Assembly: GCA_002305925.1 (NCBI GenBank)
Contig: DBRL01000010.1
Location: 157,583-179,458, forward strand
Length of the DNA: 21,876 nucleotides
Direction of reading: 5' to 3'
Source of the DNA: Candidatus Peregrinibacteria bacterium UBA1369
GTDB lineage: Bacteria > Patescibacteriota > Gracilibacteria > UBA1369
Part shown: positions 21,359 through 21,876 of the stretch, one piece after another
Position numbering within the stretch: the first letter of the stretch is position 1
Layout: every line of letters starts with the position of its first letter
The notes under the pieces: generated by a model
The model's input: only the letters and a program-made list of their open reading frames with translations
The model's database searches: none
What the model was told of the DNA's origin: nothing
Position numbers and translations under genes: made by a program

Positions 21359-21876
21359 ATGGAATACAGTGTTGCGAAACTACAGGAAATCGTTCGGAAA
21401 GTACAATACTACTCCAAGTTGAATTTTCGCAATGCAATAGATATTGATTTGGTGCTGGAAACAGAAGGGATTGATGAGGTCGATATCAACAAACTGATCA
21501 GCGCCGGCGTGAGAATTGTCGCTTATTCCAGTATGGACTGTTTTGTGGAAGCTGAGCCGCTGCTCTTGCCCTGTCGCAAGTTCTATACCGGCGCACTGAA
21601 CGGGCAAAATCTGGCACCAATACTGGCAAATTTTGAAAGAATTGAAACTATTTCTGAAATTGCCGACGTGGGCAAAATCAGCGCGGAGAATATACGCAGC
21701 GGCAGGATTACTGATTTGATGGTTCGTCTGAATGTCTTGAGCACAATAAAGGCTTATGGTTTCCTACCATCGGAAATTCAGGATGTCTCCCTGGAAATTG
21801 CCAAACATTCGGGCGTACGGTTAATTGGCATGCACACCTATGTGCCTCCAGTTGATAATGAAAAAATGCGTCGTAC
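21359..21876 (+). CDS. YggS/PLPBP-like protein, apparently lacking the PLP lysine (partial)
   Basis: An open frame from ATG 21359 runs off the right edge (172 residues visible). It follows the plan of the YggS/PROSC alanine-racemase-like barrel: a helical start (LQEIVRKVQYYSK), a first strand (IDIDLVLETEG, 28-37), ISAGVRIVAYSSMDCF, and FYTGALNGQNLAPIL (75-89) in the place of FIGHLQSNKVK. Then come ITDLMVRLNVLSTIKAYGF (117-135) in place of the VNxxxExxKxGF strand and GVRLIGMHTYVPP (152-164) in place of LRGLMxIPP. In normal family members the first strand reads LVAVSKTK with the PLP-binding Lys; here it reads LVLETEG with no Lys. The fold call is from pattern matching. If right, the protein would not bind PLP in the usual way. 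Confidence 0.6.
   Translation, partial: MEYSVAKLQEIVRKVQYYSKLNFRNAIDIDLVLETEGIDEVDINKLISAGVRIVAYSSMDCFVEAEPLLLPCRKFYTGALNGQNLAPILANFERIETISEIADVGKISAENIRSGRITDLMVRLNVLSTIKAYGFLPSEIQDVSLEIAKHSGVRLIGMHTYVPPVDNEKMRR

Noticed and set aside
21354..21437. Longer Der start from 21437
   Set aside because: The extra 28 residues have no match to Der N-termini and would run deep into the divergent gene.
1..21876. CRISPR array, phage or insertion-sequence content
   Set aside because: No spaced direct repeats, integrase, transposase or phage structural motifs were seen.
1..21876. Recoded UGA (Gracilibacteria/SR1 code)
   Set aside because: UGA ends obg and other genes at the expected positions, and no core protein needs UGA to be read as an amino acid.

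Overview
The window looks like a chromosomal segment from a Candidate Phyla Radiation (Patescibacteria) bacterium or a close relative. This is inferred from gene content and style, not from a marker-gene search. Genes are tightly packed with few and short gaps. There are many TTG and GTG starts. Small membrane-anchored proteins of unknown function sit beside core housekeeping genes. The Elp3 is of the form with a CPSEP-type loop after the radical-SAM cysteines, which I associate with CPR bacteria. UGA is used as stop at gene ends (for example the obg-like gene) and UGG codes Trp, so the recoded SR1/Gracilibacteria code is not in use. No insertion sequence, phage gene, CRISPR array or rRNA was seen.

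Layout. 1-2476 (+): the end of an unknown gene, a membrane-anchored protein with a HEPN-like Rx4H motif, gatB, and a small membrane protein. 2523-3055 (+): a promoter and another membrane-anchored coiled-coil protein. 3064-4636 (-): a Trm9/ALKBH8-like methyltransferase overlapping a WecG/TagA-type glycosyltransferase. 4709-6391 (+): elp3, divergent from the methyltransferase. 6406-8273 (+): a strong promoter, a 553-residue protein of unknown family, and terminator-like hairpins. 8345-11387 (-): a PocR/PAS sensor protein followed by recG. 11399-12410 (+): an rluD-type pseudouridine synthase. 12407-14713 (-): obg, pth and rplU. 14769-15587 (+): a promoter, tRNA-Leu(CAA) and tsaC, probably one transcript. 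15633-18986 (-): uvrC then rmuC; uvrC carries an insertion of about 120 residues. 19041-20000 (+): a nucleotidyltransferase-like protein with an eroded GS motif. 19977-21353 (-): der. 21359-21876 (+): the start of a YggS-like protein lacking the PLP lysine.

Functional themes are translation and tRNA quality (GatB, Elp3, Trm9-like enzyme, RluD, L21, Pth, Obg, Der, TsaC, tRNA-Leu) and DNA repair (RecG, UvrC, RmuC). The most interesting point is the head-to-head pair of Elp3 and a Trm9-like methyltransferase. In eukaryotes these two enzymes act in sequence on wobble uridine (cm5U, then mcm5U). Their adjacency suggests a compact bacterial version of that pathway. Second-tier points are the UvrC insertion with a perfect hairpin in its coding sequence, the output-less PocR/PAS protein upstream of recG, the membrane-tethered HEPN-like protein, and two apparently degenerate enzymes flanking der.
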